A stretch of 14,400 nt of DNA from JBBSOW01 sp038259365 (GCA_038259365.1 JBBSOW010000077.1:1-14400), one strand, 5' to 3'. Positions 7,336 through 13,881 are shown, numbered from the stretch's first letter. The notes: generated from the letters alone by a model not told the origin. Numbers and translations: made by a program.

Positions 7336-8169
7336 ATGTCTCATCAGGTTGACATCCCCCTGCGTTGGGGGGATATGGACGCCCAAGGCCACATCAACAA
7401 CGGCGTCTACATCGACTACCTCCAAGAGGCCCGCGTCGATTGGCTGCTCAACGGACCGCACGCGGGCCTGTTGGGCAGCGGCATCTTGGTGGTGGGCCAC
7501 CAGATCGAGTTCCTCAAGCCGGTGGTGTTCGGTCCCGTTCCGCTCACCATCGAGCTGAGCGTGGATTCGGTGGGCGCGGCCAAGCTCGTGGTGGCCTATC
7601 GGGTTCTACGCGGCAACCTCTTGGTGGCCCGGGCCACGACGACGCTGGCCTCCTACGACCTCGAGGCGGGCAAGCTGCGTCGCCTCGATGACGCCGAGCG
7701 CGGGTGGTTGCGCGAATATCGCGCGCCGATGGAACCGTTCCGGGAGTTGCCCAAGGCTCGACCCGAGGCGGGAGGCCTGCACACCCCGCTGTTCGTGCGC
7801 TGGGGCGATCTCGACGCCTACGGCCACGTCAACAACGTCCGCTTCTTCGATTACGTCCAGGAGGCCCGGATCCAGGTGATCCACGAGATGCTCGGCGAGG
7901 TCGATTCCGAGCTCACCTGGGTGGTCGTGCGCCAAGACATGAGATACCTCAACCAGCTCGGCCACCGGCTCGCCCCCTACGACTCCCACACCTCCATCCT
8001 GGCCATGGGCCGCTCCTCGACGACGCTGAGCTGCCGCATCCACGACGCCCAATCCGGCAAGGCCTACGCCGAGGCCGCCACCGTCCTCGTCTGCGCCGAC
8101 CGCTCTGGCCGCTCCGTCCCCATCCCCGACGATCTCCGCGCCCGCGTCGAGGCCGGCTCTGTCGCCTAA
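7336..8169 (+). CDS. Tandem-hotdog acyl-CoA thioesterase (two 4HBT domains)
   Basis: The 277-aa protein contains two hotdog domains in one chain, about residues 1-130 and 145-277. Each opens with the same signature: RWGDMDAQGHINN (10-22) and RWGDLDAYGHVNN (155-167), each followed by a Tyr/Phe-rich helix ending QEAR. The Asp in the DxDxxGHxNN motif matches the catalytic Asp of 4-hydroxybenzoyl-CoA thioesterase-type enzymes, and both halves keep it, so both sites may be active. The family hydrolyses acyl-CoA to free acid and CoA. The single-chain double hotdog replaces the usual homodimer. AGGAAGAGG upstream of the ATG gives a good ribosome-binding site. It lies 215 nt after the acyl-CoA synthetase gene, separated by the 15-bp array and a dyad, so joint transcription is uncertain. 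The acyl substrate is unknown. No signal peptide. Confidence 0.88.
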   Translation: MSHQVDIPLRWGDMDAQGHINNGVYIDYLQEARVDWLLNGPHAGLLGSGILVVGHQIEFLKPVVFGPVPLTIELSVDSVGAAKLVVAYRVLRGNLLVARATTTLASYDLEAGKLRRLDDAERGWLREYRAPMEPFRELPKARPEAGGLHTPLFVRWGDLDAYGHVNNVRFFDYVQEARIQVIHEMLGEVDSELTWVVVRQDMRYLNQLGHRLAPYDSHTSILAMGRSSTTLSCRIHDAQSGKAYAEAATVLVCADRSGRSVPIPDDLRARVEAGSVA

Positions 8170-8182
8170 GCTTCGCGGCTTT

Positions 8183-8290
8183 AGCGTCACCGGACTGCGC
8201 GCCACCGGCTTGAGCGTCACCGGCTTTAGCGTCACCGGACTGGAGCGTCACCGGACTGGAGCGTCACCGGACTGGAGCCTCACCGCACTG
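8183..8290. repeat. 15-16-bp tandem array, consensus AGCGTCACCGGACTGG
   Basis: Seven degenerate units run from 8183, beginning 13 bases after the thioesterase stop. The middle units are identical 16-mers and the outer ones have decayed or lost a base. The core CACCGGACTG followed by (G)AGCG also occurs on the minus strand of both 87-bp elements (8402-8411 and 8587-8596 are its complement), and CACCGGA occurs in the diverged copy near 5070. Confidence 0.85.
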
Positions 8291-8299
8291 TCCGCCCAA

Positions 8300-8375
8300 C
8301 CGCTCGGTATCGGGTGATCCGCTCGGCATCGGGCAGCCCGCTCGGCATCCGCCAGCCCGCTCGGCATCCGCCAGC
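8300..8375. repeat. 19-bp tandem array running in phase into the 87-bp element
   Basis: Four units start at 8300, 8319, 8338 and 8357, each opening with CCGCTCGG. The last two are identical and the first two diverge in their second half. A fifth CCGCTCGG at 8376 keeps the 19-base period but belongs to the first 87-bp element, so the array appears to have grown from the element's end or to share its origin. Confidence 0.85.
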
Positions 8376-8461
8376 CCGCTCGGGTTATTGCCCAGCACGC
8401 TCAGTCCGGTGTCTTGCGCTTGATTTAGGAATTGAGCGCGGACCAATTTATTGAGCGTGCT
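8375..8461 (-). repeat. 87-bp structured repeat element, copy 1
   Basis: This matches 8560-8646 in the same orientation with three differences (8393, 8397, 8458). It is internally palindromic. The outer stem is AGCACGCTCA (8394-8403) with TGAGCGTGCT (8452-8461). A middle stem is GTCC/GGAC. An inner hairpin has arms GCGCTTGATT and AATTGAGCGC around loop TAGG, with two G-U pairs if RNA. Strand is given as minus because the GH13 transcript would read through it in that sense, but the functional strand is unknown. Confidence 0.9.
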
Positions 8462-8559
8462 GATTGGGGGTTGGCGAAGAGGGCGGGCGGCGGGTCTCTC
8501 GGTTTTGTGCTGAGGCGTGCAGGGATTTGAAGGGATCTGGGAGAGAGCTTTTTGGGCAT

Positions 8560-8646
8560 CCCGCTCGGGTTATTGCCTAGCGCGCTCAGTCCGGTGTCTT
8601 GCGCTTGATTTAGGAATTGAGCGCGGACCAATTTATTGAGCGCGCT
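8560..8646 (-). repeat. 87-bp structured repeat element, copy 2
   Basis: The second copy lies 185 bases after the first and ends 28 bases from the GH13 stop codon. Its outer stem is AGCGCGCTCA (8579-8588) with TGAGCGCGCT (8637-8646), again perfect, although one pair differs from copy 1 (A-T there, G-C here). The interior, including the hairpin with loop TAGG, is identical to copy 1. No target-site duplication is visible at the edges. Confidence 0.9.
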
Positions 8647-8674
8647 GGTTTGGGTGGGTGAGTGCGCCGACGGC

Positions 8675-10522
8675 TCAGAAGCGGAGCCAAACCGCCTGGT
8701 CGGTGCCGACGAGGGTGGCCGACGCGCCGCCTGAGGCCACCGGGCCCGACGCGCCGCCTGAGGCCACCGGGCCCGACGCGCCGCCTGAGGCCACCGGGCC
8801 CGACGCGTCGCTCGAGGCCACCGGGCCCGAGGCCACCGGACCCGAGAAGACCAGCACGGTGTGCCCGGCGGGGATGGGGTAGTCCTCGGCGCCGAAGTTC
8901 ACGATGCAGCGAAAGCCGGGCTCCCGGCTGAAGGACAGGACCTCGGCGGGGGTGTCGTCCCAGGCGAGGTCGCCGTCGCCGAGGGCGGGATTGCGACGAC
9001 GCTCGGCCAGCGCCGACCGGTACAGGTTCAGGTGGCTGTGCTCGTCGGCCCGCTGGGCCTCGACGGTCAGGTGCGCCCAATGCGAGGGCATCGGCAGCCA
9101 CGGCTCGGCGGTCTCGCCGAACCCGAACGGCGATTCGCCACCGCTCCACGGGATCGGCACCCGGCAGCCGTCGCGGCCGCGGATGGTGTGGTTCGAGCGC
9201 AGCCACGTCGGATCCTGTAGGGCCTCCTCGGGCAGGTCCTCGACCTCGTCCAGGCCCAGCTCGTCGCCCTGGTAGACGTAGGCGCCGCCGGGCAGGGCCA
9301 GCTCCAACAGCGCGGCGGCCCGCGCGCGGCGACGCCCGAGCTCGATGTCGGTGGGCTGCGCCAGCAGGTCGTGCCAGCCGCGCCCCTGATCCTGCGAAAC
9401 GATGCCGCCGTCGGCGAAGCGCACCCCCGAGCGGGGCTTGCCGTAGCGGGTCGCCACTCGTGGGGTGTCGTGGTTGGACAACACCCAGGTGCAGGGCGCG
9501 CCCACCGCGTCGTGGGCCCGCAGGGTCAGGTTGATGATCTCGCGCTGCGAGGCCGCCGACCACTCCGAGAGCAGGTAGTCGAAGTTGAACGTCGTGTGCA
9601 GCCGCTCGCCCTCGACGTACTTGGCCAGCCGCTCCGGTGGGGTGAGGTAGGCCTCGGCGACGAACACCCGCGCCCCCAACTCGGTGCCGGCGTACTCGTC
9701 GGCGACCCGGCGCCAGCGGCGGTGGATGTCGAGCACGTGGGGTTGATCGAAGATCGGGCTGCCGACGTACTTTTCCAGCGTGGCGACGCCGGTCTTTTCG
9801 TTGATGCGCATGTCGGGGAACTCGGGATCCTTGGCCATCGAGTCGGCGACGTCGACGCGGAACCCGTCCACCCCGCGGTCGAACCAGAAGCGCAGGATCG
9901 AATCGAACTCGGCCGCCACCCTTTCGTTGTCCCAGTTGAAGTCGGGCTGCTCTGGGGCGAACATGTGGAGGAAGAACTGCTCGGGGTTGCCCTCGGCGTC
10001 GACGACCCGCTCCCACGCGGACCCGCCGAACAGCGAGATCCAGTTGGTCGGGGGCCGGTCGCGGTCGGGGCCACCGCCGTCCTTGAAAATGTAGAGATCG
10101 CGCTCGGGCGAGCCCGGGCTGGCCCGCAGCGCCTCCTGGAACCACTCGTGCTGATCGCTGGAGTGGTTGGGGACCAGGTCGATCAGCACCCGCAGGCCCA
10201 GCTCGTGGGCCTTCGCGATGAACCGGTCCGCCAACTCGAGGTTGCCGAAATCGGGGTGGATGTCGCGGTAGTCGCTGACGTCGTAACCGCCGTCGGCCAG
10301 CGGGGAGGGGTACCAGGGGGACACCCAGACCGCGTCGATGCCGAGTTCGGCCAGGTAGGGGAGCCTGTCGATGATGCCACCGACGTCGCCGGTGCCGTCG
10401 CTATCGGAGTCCGCGAACGAGCGGGGATACACCTGGTAGACCACCGCGCTGCGCCACCATTCGGCGGCCCGTTGCCCGGCTGAGGAGGCGTTCGAAGGGT
10501 CGTCATCTGCTGCGATACTCAT
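8675..10522 (-). CDS. GH13 alpha-glucosidase / oligo-1,6-glucosidase
   Basis: This glycoside hydrolase family 13 protein (615 aa from the ATG chosen here) cleaves terminal alpha-linked glucose from maltose- or isomaltose-type sugars. In the (beta/alpha)8 barrel the four conserved regions are DLVPNHSSD, GFRVDVADSM with nucleophile Asp224, FVAEAYL with acid/base Glu290, and LSNHD with Asp352. QPDFNWDN is the extra region near the domain B boundary. The VADSMAKDPEFPD stretch recalls subfamily 30 or 17 alpha-glucosidases, but this is by eye. No signal peptide, so it is probably cytosolic. The C-terminal beta domain carries a 9-residue repeat (about 560-601) yet still ends in TLVGTDQAVWLRF, so the frame is intact. 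The ATG gives the N-terminus MSIAADDDP; a TTG at 10552 would add 10 residues but lies in a perfect inverted repeat. Neither start has a good ribosome-binding site. glbO ends 87 nt upstream. Confidence 0.92.
   Translation of the reverse strand: MSIAADDDPSNASSAGQRAAEWWRSAVVYQVYPRSFADSDSDGTGDVGGIIDRLPYLAELGIDAVWVSPWYPSPLADGGYDVSDYRDIHPDFGNLELADRFIAKAHELGLRVLIDLVPNHSSDQHEWFQEALRASPGSPERDLYIFKDGGGPDRDRPPTNWISLFGGSAWERVVDAEGNPEQFFLHMFAPEQPDFNWDNERVAAEFDSILRFWFDRGVDGFRVDVADSMAKDPEFPDMRINEKTGVATLEKYVGSPIFDQPHVLDIHRRWRRVADEYAGTELGARVFVAEAYLTPPERLAKYVEGERLHTTFNFDYLLSEWSAASQREIINLTLRAHDAVGAPCTWVLSNHDTPRVATRYGKPRSGVRFADGGIVSQDQGRGWHDLLAQPTDIELGRRRARAAALLELALPGGAYVYQGDELGLDEVEDLPEEALQDPTWLRSNHTIRGRDGCRVPIPWSGGESPFGFGETAEPWLPMPSHWAHLTVEAQRADEHSHLNLYRSALAERRRNPALGDGDLAWDDTPAEVLSFSREPGFRCIVNFGAEDYPIPAGHTVLVFSGPVASGPVASSDASGPVASGGASGPVASGGASGPVASGGASATLVGTDQAVWLRF
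8721..8843 (-). repeat. 27-bp in-frame tandem repeat in the GH13 3' coding end
   Basis: Three identical 27-bp units (8721-8747, 8748-8774, 8775-8801) are followed by a fourth diverged unit (8802-8828) and a 15-bp remnant (8829-8843). They encode SGPVASGGA-type nonapeptides at about residues 560-601, between two C-terminal beta strands. Exact identity of three units suggests recent expansion or homogenisation. Confidence 0.93.
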
Positions 10523-10530
10523 CGGGCCAG

Positions 10531-10553
10531 CTTGGCAGAAACGCCCTGCCAAG
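10531..10553. promoter_or_regulatory. Perfect inverted repeat at the GH13 start, candidate operator
   Basis: CTTGGCAG (10531-10538) and CTGCCAAG (10546-10553) are perfect 8-bp arms around 7 bases, placed 8 bases before the GH13 ATG. Sugar-utilisation genes are often controlled by LacI-type repressors at such dyads. In RNA the same stem would sit next to the start codon. On the plus strand it is followed by TCGATTTTT, but no plus-strand gene ends here, so a terminator role is unlikely. Confidence 0.5.
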
Positions 10554-10571
10554 TCGATTTTTCAGCACGCT

Positions 10572-10586
10572 TCCCGGGCGCCGGGA
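10572..10586. terminator. GC-rich hairpin after glbO
   Basis: TCCCGG (10572-10577) and CCGGGA (10581-10586) form a 6-bp stem with a 3-base loop, 24 nt beyond the glbO stop. Without a T-run it is only a possible pause or processing site between glbO and the GH13 gene. Confidence 0.2.
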
Positions 10587-10609
10587 CAGGCGTTCTCCAG
10601 CCCGCCGGG

Positions 10610-11053
10610 TCAGAGCTGAAAACCGGGCCGCCGGGTCCGCTCATGGGTCGAGTTCGATTCGTCGAAGGTGTTCACCATGGCCTGGGCGGCGCGCACGAAG
10701 TACTCCATCAGCTCGCGGACGTAGACCTCGTCGAGACCCAGAGAATCTACCGCCGCGCCCATGTGTTCGAGCCAGGTGTCGCGCGCCTTCGGCGTCACCG
10801 CGAACGGATTGTGCCGCATCCGCAGCCGGGGGTGCCCCCGCTGCTCCTGGTAGGTCGTCGGCCCGCCCCAGTACTGCTCCAGGAACATTCGCAGCCGCAC
10901 CTCGGCCGGGCCGAGGTCCCGCTCGGGGTAGAGCGCCCGGAATTCCGCGTCCTCGGCCACCCGGGCGTAGAACTCCGCGGTGAGCCGCACGAAGGTCTCG
11001 TGACCGCCGACGGCGTCGTAGAAGGTTTGCGGGGGTACGGCTGAGGTGCTCAT
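10610..11053 (-). CDS. glbO: Group II truncated haemoglobin (trHbO)
   Basis: This 147-aa protein closely resembles Mycobacterium tuberculosis GlbO across FYDAVGG, FYARVAED, YPERDL, RLRMFLEQYWGGP and QRGHPRLRMRHNPF. The haem pocket residues are visible: proximal His81 (F8), Tyr29 (B10), Tyr42 (CD1) and Trp94 (G8), the combination that defines group II globins. The family binds oxygen tightly and is linked to oxygen or nitric-oxide chemistry and respiration; the exact role is unsettled even in mycobacteria. It is slightly longer than GlbO, with extra residues at the N-terminus and a charged tail (ESNSTHERTRRPGFQL). The ATG is 25 nt after the pyrC stop with no Shine-Dalgarno, but TAAACT ends 7 nt before it, so a leaderless message is plausible. 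It could also be carried on pyr read-through. The GH13 gene follows 87 nt downstream. Confidence 0.95.
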   Translation of the reverse strand: MSTSAVPPQTFYDAVGGHETFVRLTAEFYARVAEDAEFRALYPERDLGPAEVRLRMFLEQYWGGPTTYQEQRGHPRLRMRHNPFAVTPKARDTWLEHMGAAVDSLGLDEVYVRELMEYFVRAAQAMVNTFDESNSTHERTRRPGFQL

Positions 11054-11060
11054 CGGTGAC

Positions 11061-11066
11061 AGTTTA
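11061..11066 (-). promoter_or_regulatory. Candidate -10 box for a leaderless glbO transcript
   Basis: TAAACT on the minus strand ends 7 bases before the glbO ATG and fits TAnnnT. No clear -35 lies 16-18 bases further upstream, where the pyrC stop is. The evidence is the spacing and the lack of a ribosome-binding site. Confidence 0.35.
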
Positions 11067-11078
11067 GTGCCGCGGCCG

Positions 11079-12356
11079 CTAATCCCGGGCCGAGCGCTGG
11101 TAGGTGATCCGCCCGCGGTACACCGTCGCGACGACGGGGTCGGGCAGATCCCGCCCGGCGTAGGGGTTGTTCCGCGAGAGCGACGCGCTGGCGTCCGCGT
11201 CCACGCAAGCGCGCGCGGCGGGGTCGACGAGCACGAGGTTGGCGGGCTGCCCGGGCTCCAGGGCAGTGCCGAAACCGGCCAACCGGCCGATCCGGGCCGG
11301 CGCGATCGACATCTTCTCCGCCACCTGGCCCCAGGAGAGCCGCCCCGGGTTGACCATCGTCTCGACGACTACGCCCAACGCCTGCTCCAGGCCGAGCACC
11401 CCGGGGGCGGCGTCGGCGAAGGCGTGTTCCTTGTCGTGGCGGGCGTGCGGGGCGTGGTCGGTGGCGACGACGTCGATGGTGCCGTCGGCCAACGCCTCGC
11501 GCAGCGCCTCGATGTGCTCGCTCGGCCGCAGGGGCGGGTTCACCTTGTACAGCGGGTCGTAGCCGGTCACCTCGTCGGTGCTGAGGAGCAGGTGGTGTGG
11601 GGTGACCTCGGCGGTGACGTCGATCCCGCGCCCCTTCGCCCACCGCAGCACGTCGACGCCCTCGGCGGTCGTGACGTGGCAGACGTGCAGGCGGCTGTTG
11701 GTGAGCCGGGCCAGCTGGGCGTCGCGGGCGATGATCGACGCCTCCGCCACCGCCGGCCAGCCGCCCAGGCCCAGCCGGCCGGAGATCTCGCCCTCGTGGC
11801 AGCAGGCGCCCGGCCCGGCCAGCCGCGGGTCCTGGGCGTGCTGGGCGATGACGCCGTCGAAGGCGCGCACGTACTCCAGCGCCCGGCGCATGATCAGCGG
11901 ATCGGCGACGCAGCTGCCGTCGTCGGAGAACACCCGCACCCCGCCGCGGGCCATCAGGCCCAGCTCGGCCAGTTCGGTGCCGCCGAGCCCGCGGGTGACC
12001 GCGCCGATGGGCTGGACGAAGGCGCTGCCGGCCCGGCGGCCAAGCTCGGCGACGTTGCGGGCCGCCTCCTCGGTGTCGGTGACCGGGCTGGTGTTCGCCA
12101 TCGCGAAGACGGCCGCGTAACCGCCCCGGGCCGCCGCCGCCGTCCCCGAATCGATCGTCTCGGCGTCCTCGCGTCCGGGTTCGCGCAGGTGGGTGTGCAG
12201 ATCGACCAGGCCGGGCAGCGCAACGAGACCGGCGGCGTCGATGACCTCCGCGTCTCCGCGGCCCTCGCCGGCGTCGACGAACCGCCCGTCGACGATGAGC
12301 AGGTCGGCCGCCTCGCCGCCGGCAACTCGGGCTCCCGCGATCCATAGCCTGCTCAC
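11079..12356 (-). CDS. pyrC: Dihydroorotase (type I)
   Basis: This 425-aa amidohydrolase interconverts carbamoyl aspartate and dihydroorotate, the third step of de novo pyrimidine synthesis. The metal ligands His54 and His56 lie in DLHTHLREPG. EDAETIDSGT and ANTSPVTD follow, then HAQ, HVCHVTTAEGV, and TDHAPH with catalytic Asp300. FSDDGS provides the bridging Asp used by type I enzymes in place of a carboxylated lysine. KVNPPLR and APGVLGLE are further signatures. The start is GTG, giving MSRLWIAGARV. It overlaps the pyrB stop in GTGA, and GAAGGGGC upstream can serve as ribosome-binding site, so translation is probably coupled to pyrB. The frame stays open far upstream, but that part lies inside pyrB and is not coding here. 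The protein matches usual type I length. Confidence 0.95.
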   Translation of the reverse strand: MSRLWIAGARVAGGEAADLLIVDGRFVDAGEGRGDAEVIDAAGLVALPGLVDLHTHLREPGREDAETIDSGTAAAARGGYAAVFAMANTSPVTDTEEAARNVAELGRRAGSAFVQPIGAVTRGLGGTELAELGLMARGGVRVFSDDGSCVADPLIMRRALEYVRAFDGVIAQHAQDPRLAGPGACCHEGEISGRLGLGGWPAVAEASIIARDAQLARLTNSRLHVCHVTTAEGVDVLRWAKGRGIDVTAEVTPHHLLLSTDEVTGYDPLYKVNPPLRPSEHIEALREALADGTIDVVATDHAPHARHDKEHAFADAAPGVLGLEQALGVVVETMVNPGRLSWGQVAEKMSIAPARIGRLAGFGTALEPGQPANLVLVDPAARACVDADASASLSRNNPYAGRDLPDPVVATVYRGRITYQRSARD

Positions 12357-13294
12357 GACATCGCCCCTTCGCCGCCGAGTAGGTGATAGAGCACGCTCAT
12401 CCGCACCGAAACCCCGGCGGCGACCTGATCGAGGATGAGCGAGGAGGCGGCGTCGGCGGCGTCGGCCGAGATCTCCAGGCCGCGGTTCATCGGGCCCGGG
12501 TGGCAGATCGCGGCGCCGGCCCGCAGCTGCGCCAGCCGCTGCCGCGTCAGCCCGTACCCCACCGTGTACTCGCGAGCCGACGGAAAGTAGCCGCCGGTCA
12601 TCCGCTCGCGCTGGACGCGCAACATCATCACCACGTCGACATCGCCGACGACCTCGTCGAAGTCGGTCGACACGGTGGCGGGCCAGCTGCCCACCCCCGC
12701 GGGCAGCAGCGTCGGCGGCGCGACGAGCACCACCTCGGCCCCCAGGGTCTGCAGCAACAACACGTTGGAGCGCGCGACGCGGGAGTGGGTGAGATCGCCG
12801 ACGATGGCGATCCGCTTGCCGGACCAGTCGGCGAACCCGGGATCGGCGCGCCGGAAGTGTTGCCGCATGGCGTAGGCGTCGAGCAGGGCCTGGGTGGGGT
12901 GTTCGTGGGTGCCGTCGCCGGCGTTGATGATCTGGGCATCGGTCCACTGCGAGGCCTGCAGCGGGGCGCCGGAGGCCATGTGGCGGATGACCATGGCGTC
13001 GACGCCCATCGCCGAGATGGTGAGCACGGTGTCGCGCAGGGATTCGCCCTTGGAGACCGAGGAGCCCTTCGCGCTCACGTTGATGGTGTCGGCCGAGAGC
13101 CACTTGCCCGCGATCTCGAACGACGAGCGGGTGCGGGTGGAGTCCTCGAAGAACAGGTTGACCACGGTGCGGCCGCGCAGCGCGGGCAGCTTCTTGATGG
13201 GCCGCTGCTGCACGTCGGCCATCTCGACGGCCAGGTCGAGGATGGAACCGATCTCGGCGGAGTCCAGGTCGGCGGCGGACAACAGGTGTCTCAT
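12353..13294 (-). CDS. pyrB: Aspartate carbamoyltransferase catalytic subunit
   Basis: This 313-aa enzyme joins carbamoyl phosphate and aspartate, the committed step of pyrimidine synthesis. Carbamoyl phosphate is bound by STRTRSSFE starting at Ser52. KGSSVSKGESLRDT supplies the mobile Ser/Lys loop. GDGTHEHPTQALLD is the domain-linking motif, and GDLTHSRVARS and the late HPGPMNRGLEI contribute to the aspartate site. Length is typical of a stand-alone catalytic chain. No pyrI regulatory subunit gene is visible, as expected for Gram-positive bacteria. The ATG overlaps the pyrR stop in ATGA, and GGAGGG sits 3 nt upstream within pyrR. An upstream extension of the frame only shadows pyrR and was left out. 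The gene overlaps pyrC by 4 bp at its end. Confidence 0.96.
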   Translation of the reverse strand: MRHLLSAADLDSAEIGSILDLAVEMADVQQRPIKKLPALRGRTVVNLFFEDSTRTRSSFEIAGKWLSADTINVSAKGSSVSKGESLRDTVLTISAMGVDAMVIRHMASGAPLQASQWTDAQIINAGDGTHEHPTQALLDAYAMRQHFRRADPGFADWSGKRIAIVGDLTHSRVARSNVLLLQTLGAEVVLVAPPTLLPAGVGSWPATVSTDFDEVVGDVDVVMMLRVQRERMTGGYFPSAREYTVGYGLTRQRLAQLRAGAAICHPGPMNRGLEISADAADAASSLILDQVAAGVSVRMSVLYHLLGGEGAMS

Positions 13295-13857
13295 CGGCCC
13301 TCCCCGCGGTCGATGGTGACCTCGTCGACGCCGTCGGGCTCGGTCAGCCTGACCCGGACGCGCTCGGCGGCGGCGGTGGGCAGGTTCTTGCCGACGTGAT
13401 CGGCCCGGATCGGCACCTGGCGGTGGCCGCGATCCACCAGCACCGCGAGCCGGACCGCCCTGGGCCGGCCGAGATCCTTCAGGGCGTCCAGGGCCGCGAC
13501 CACCGTGCGTCCGGAGAAGAGCACGTCGTCGACGAGAACGATCACCGCGTCGTCGGCCGGTCTCGGCAGGCTCGTGGGACCGACGTTGCGGACGGGGTTG
13601 CGGCGCAGATCGTCGCGGTACATCGTGATGTCGAGCTGGCCGACGGCGATCTGGGCGTTCTCCACCTCGCTCATCGTGGCGGCCAGGCGGTGGGCCAGCG
13701 GGACCCCGCGGGTGGGGATGCCCAGCAGCATCAGATCCCGCGAGCCGCCGTTGGCCTCCAGGATCTGGTGGGCCATCCGGGTGAGCGCGCGCTGGATCTC
13801 CGCCGCGTTCCACACCAGGCGCGACGACGCCGGGCCGGGCTGTGCTTGGGCTGTCAT
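13291..13857 (-). CDS. pyrR: PyrR, pyrimidine operon regulator / uracil phosphoribosyltransferase
   Basis: This 188-aa type I phosphoribosyltransferase contains the PRPP loop VDDVLFSGRT at 109-118 and the PyrR-typical LGIPTRGVPLAHRLA and GQLDITMYRDDL segments. PyrR proteins bind pyr mRNA leaders when UMP or UTP is high and lower expression. Many also convert uracil and PRPP to UMP. The ATG has a strong GGAAGAGG ribosome-binding site. It is the first gene of pyrR-pyrB-pyrC and overlaps pyrB in ATGA. A small hairpin that would cover its ribosome-binding site is noted separately, consistent with the translational control reported for mycobacterial pyrR. No clear promoter was found in the 93-base gap shared with the divergent membrane-protein gene. 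A tail of about 15 residues follows the conserved domain. Confidence 0.95.
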   Translation of the reverse strand: MTAQAQPGPASSRLVWNAAEIQRALTRMAHQILEANGGSRDLMLLGIPTRGVPLAHRLAATMSEVENAQIAVGQLDITMYRDDLRRNPVRNVGPTSLPRPADDAVIVLVDDVLFSGRTVVAALDALKDLGRPRAVRLAVLVDRGHRQVPIRADHVGKNLPTAAAERVRVRLTEPDGVDEVTIDRGEGR

Positions 13858-13861
13858 GGCG

Positions 13862-13881
13862 CCTCTTCCTCACCGGTGGAA
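13862..13881 (-). promoter_or_regulatory. Candidate PyrR-binding leader hairpin over the pyrR ribosome-binding site
   Basis: In the pyrR message UUCC (13881-13878) can pair with GGAA (13869-13866) around loop ACCGGUGA. GGAA is the first half of the ribosome-binding site GGAAGAGG. The UCC...GAGG pattern recalls the PyrR binding-loop core, although the loop is longer than the Bacillus consensus. The stem is only 4 bp, so this is tentative. Confidence 0.3.

Larger units (their letters stand above)
8170..8674. other. Convergent intergenic region made almost entirely of repeats
   Basis: These 505 bases between the converging thioesterase (+) and GH13 gene (-) hold, in order, a 16-bp array, a 19-bp array, an 87-bp structured element, about 98 bases in which I see nothing, and a second 87-bp element ending 28 bases short of the GH13 stop. 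I see no credible gene: open frames here start inside the repeats and encode repetitive or arginine-rich peptides. No intrinsic terminator with a T-run was found. Confidence 0.8.

Noticed and set aside
8183..8375. CRISPR array
   Set aside because: Units are 15-19 bp and contiguous, with no unique spacers and no cas genes nearby.
8264..8631. Two small minus-strand frames with nearly identical N-termini (8264-8446 and 8425-8631)
   Set aside because: Their identity comes from the 87-bp element, they need TTG starts without ribosome-binding sites, and they diverge at once outside the element.
8375..8646. Insertion sequence or transposon ends flanking cargo
   Set aside because: The 98 bases between the copies hold no gene, the copies are direct repeats, and no target-site duplication or transposase is visible.
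10531..10565. Plus-strand intrinsic terminator (stem followed by TTTTT)
   Set aside because: No plus-strand gene ends nearby, and the position at the GH13 start better fits a regulatory dyad.
11046..12347. Plus-strand 433-aa frame opposite pyrC
   Set aside because: Antisense shadow of a well-supported dihydroorotase gene, with composition typical of a GC-rich shadow.
12357..13103. N-terminal extension of the pyrC frame
   Set aside because: It overlaps pyrB throughout and encodes Arg-rich sequence. The GTG at 12356 starts exactly at the dihydroorotase homology and overlaps the pyrB stop.
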